From positions 7,562,501 through 7,626,500 of the forward strand of contig NZ_CP146101.1 of NCBI RefSeq assembly GCF_037023745.1: a stretch of 64,000 nucleotides of DNA. Direction: 5' to 3'. A program made the translations under genes and the position numbers. Of this stretch, positions 63,352 to 64,000 are shown piece by piece. Positions within the stretch are counted from its first letter, which is position 1. Each line of letters starts with the position of its first letter. Under the pieces are notes generated by a model. It made no database searches and was not told where the DNA came from. It saw nothing but the letters and a program-made list of their open reading frames with translations. Origin of the DNA: Streptomyces sp. SCSIO 30461. GTDB lineage: Bacteria; Actinomycetota; Actinomycetes; Streptomycetales; Streptomycetaceae.

Positions 63352-63846
63352 GTGGAGTTCGACGTCACCATCGAGATCCCGAAGGGGTCGCGGAACAAGT
63401 ACGAGGTGGACCACGAGACCGGCCGGATCCGTCTGGACCGCCGCCTCTTCACCTCGACCAGCTACCCCGCCGACTACGGCTTCGTCGAGAACACCCTCGG
63501 CGAGGACGGCGACCCGCTGGACGCCCTGGTCATCCTGGACGAGCCGACCTTCCCCGGCTGTCTGATCAAGTGCCGCGCCATCGGTATGTTCCGGATGACG
63601 GACGAGGCAGGCGGCGACGACAAGCTGCTGTGTGTGCCCGCTTCCGACCCGCGCGTGGAGCACCTGCGGGACATCCACCACGTCTCCGAGTTCGACCGCC
63701 TGGAGATCCAGCACTTCTTCGAGGTCTACAAGGACCTGGAGCCGGGCAAGAGCGTCGAAGGCGCGAACTGGGTCGGCCGCGCCGAGGCCGAGGCGGAGAT
63801 CGAGGCCTCCTTCAAGCGCCTTGAGGCGCAGGGCGGCGCGCACTGA
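63352..63846 (+). CDS. ppa: inorganic pyrophosphatase
   Basis: The protein has 164 residues from GTG 63352, eight bases after GGAGGAG (63337-63343). It hydrolyses pyrophosphate released in biosynthesis. Family I motifs are [30 protein letters not shown], the DxDPLDALV-type metal site [16 protein letters not shown] and the PASDPR and FKRLEA segments. An ATG at 63332 with ACATATGT just upstream (63322-63329) lies in the leader but is not in frame with a product. Confidence 0.97.
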   Translation: MEFDVTIEIPKGSRNKYEVDHETGRIRLDRRLFTSTSYPADYGFVENTLGEDGDPLDALVILDEPTFPGCLIKCRAIGMFRMTDEAGGDDKLLCVPASDPRVEHLRDIHHVSEFDRLEIQHFFEVYKDLEPGKSVEGANWVGRAEAEAEIEASFKRLEAQGGAH

Positions 63847-63866
63847 CGCGTCCGCCGACAGCCTCA

Positions 63867-63902
63867 ACGGGCGGTGCACTCCCACGGGGGTGCACCGCCC
63901 GT
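63867..63902 (+). terminator. hairpin terminator after ppa
   Basis: ACGGGCGGTGCAC (63867-63879) and GTGCACCGCCCGT (63890-63902), perfect 13-bp arms with further CCC/GGG pairing inside, 21 bases after the ppa stop codon. Confidence 0.8.
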
Positions 63903-63967
63903 CGCATACTGGCCCACTGGTGTACTGACGTACTGACCGCAGCCTGAGCGAGAGGAGACCGGGAGCG

Positions 63968-64000
63968 GTGGTGGCGGAGCCGGGAGGTACTGCGGAGGAC
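63968..64000 (+). CDS. possible start of a further gene (partial)
   Basis: GTG 63968 (and a second GTG directly after) follows GGGAG and opens MVAEPGGTAED up to the window edge. In S. coelicolor I recall a threonine/serine exporter gene after ppa, but eleven codons are too few to confirm that here. Confidence 0.35.
   Translation, partial: MVAEPGGTAED

Noticed and set aside
60863..63565. 900-codon open frame opposite the zinc protease and dacB genes
   Set aside because: It crosses two well-supported genes and the start of ppa; low-complexity Gly/Arg-rich product, no ribosome site.

Overview
The window is high-GC actinobacterial DNA and almost certainly comes from the chromosome core of a Streptomyces. 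Gene content and order match, from memory, the S. coelicolor interval running from about proC (SCO3337) to ppa (SCO3409). It includes radA-disA, sigE-cseA-cseB-cseC, clpC, lsr2, the nadB/nadC/coaX block, the fol cluster, ftsH, hpt, tilS and dacB. I see no prophage, CRISPR array, tRNA or rRNA gene. The only mobile element I can support is one roughly 180-bp MITE-like insertion at 33.7-33.9 kb. The species cannot be named from the sequence.

Layout. From 0 to 5.2 kb (minus strand): the start of proC, an ABC-2 exporter operon with a promoter/operator palindrome over its start codon, a FAD oxidoreductase, and a SigJ/ECF41 sigma factor. Both of the last two are preceded by exact ECF41-type promoters. 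From 5.4 to 13.3 kb: a membrane Ser/Thr kinase with a PQQ-type sensor, ilvD, a TetR regulator coupled to a sugar isomerase-like protein, a Ppx/GppA phosphatase and a Cys-rich unknown. From 13.4 to 20.3 kb: an ECF-like protein fused to a zinc anti-sigma motif, a membrane segment and a BACON-like domain; then radA-disA (DNA repair and c-di-AMP), a membrane protein and mutY. From 20.5 to 24.2 kb: the sigE-cseA-cseB-cseC cell-envelope stress operon, with an extra 77-codon reading frame between cseB and cseC. From 24.3 to 28.2 kb: an MFS pump with a divergent TetR regulator and twin operators, and a secreted M23 peptidase.

From 28.2 to 34.8 kb: clpC, an SCO3374-like gene overlapping lsr2 tail to tail, an N-acetylglutamate synthase-like GNAT, a BlaI-family regulator, the MITE-like element and two small genes. 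From 34.9 to 40.6 kb: a tightly overlapping five-gene operon (DUF2520 protein-panC-nadB-nadC-coaX) joining pantothenate/CoA and NAD synthesis. From 40.8 to 45 kb: a threonine-aldolase-like PLP enzyme, small ORFs and a NarL-type two-component pair. From 45.1 to 47.6 kb: a MidA/NDUFAF7-type methyltransferase next to an orphan NuoD paralogue that carries the arginine such enzymes methylate in mitochondria. From 47.8 to 52.2 kb: a coiled-coil membrane protein, an esterase and a lysyl-phosphatidylglycerol synthase-like protein behind a sigma-E-type promoter. From 52.2 to 64 kb: folate genes (folP, folB, folK, folE), ftsH, hpt, tilS, a zinc protease, dacB, ppa and the first codons of a further gene.

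Functionally the window combines cofactor synthesis (branched-chain amino acids, NAD, CoA, folate), genome maintenance, proteolysis and envelope homeostasis. Many genes are probably leaderless: a TACGCT/TACGGT-like -10 sits 6-7 bases before the start codon. Intrinsic-looking hairpins separate most convergent pairs.
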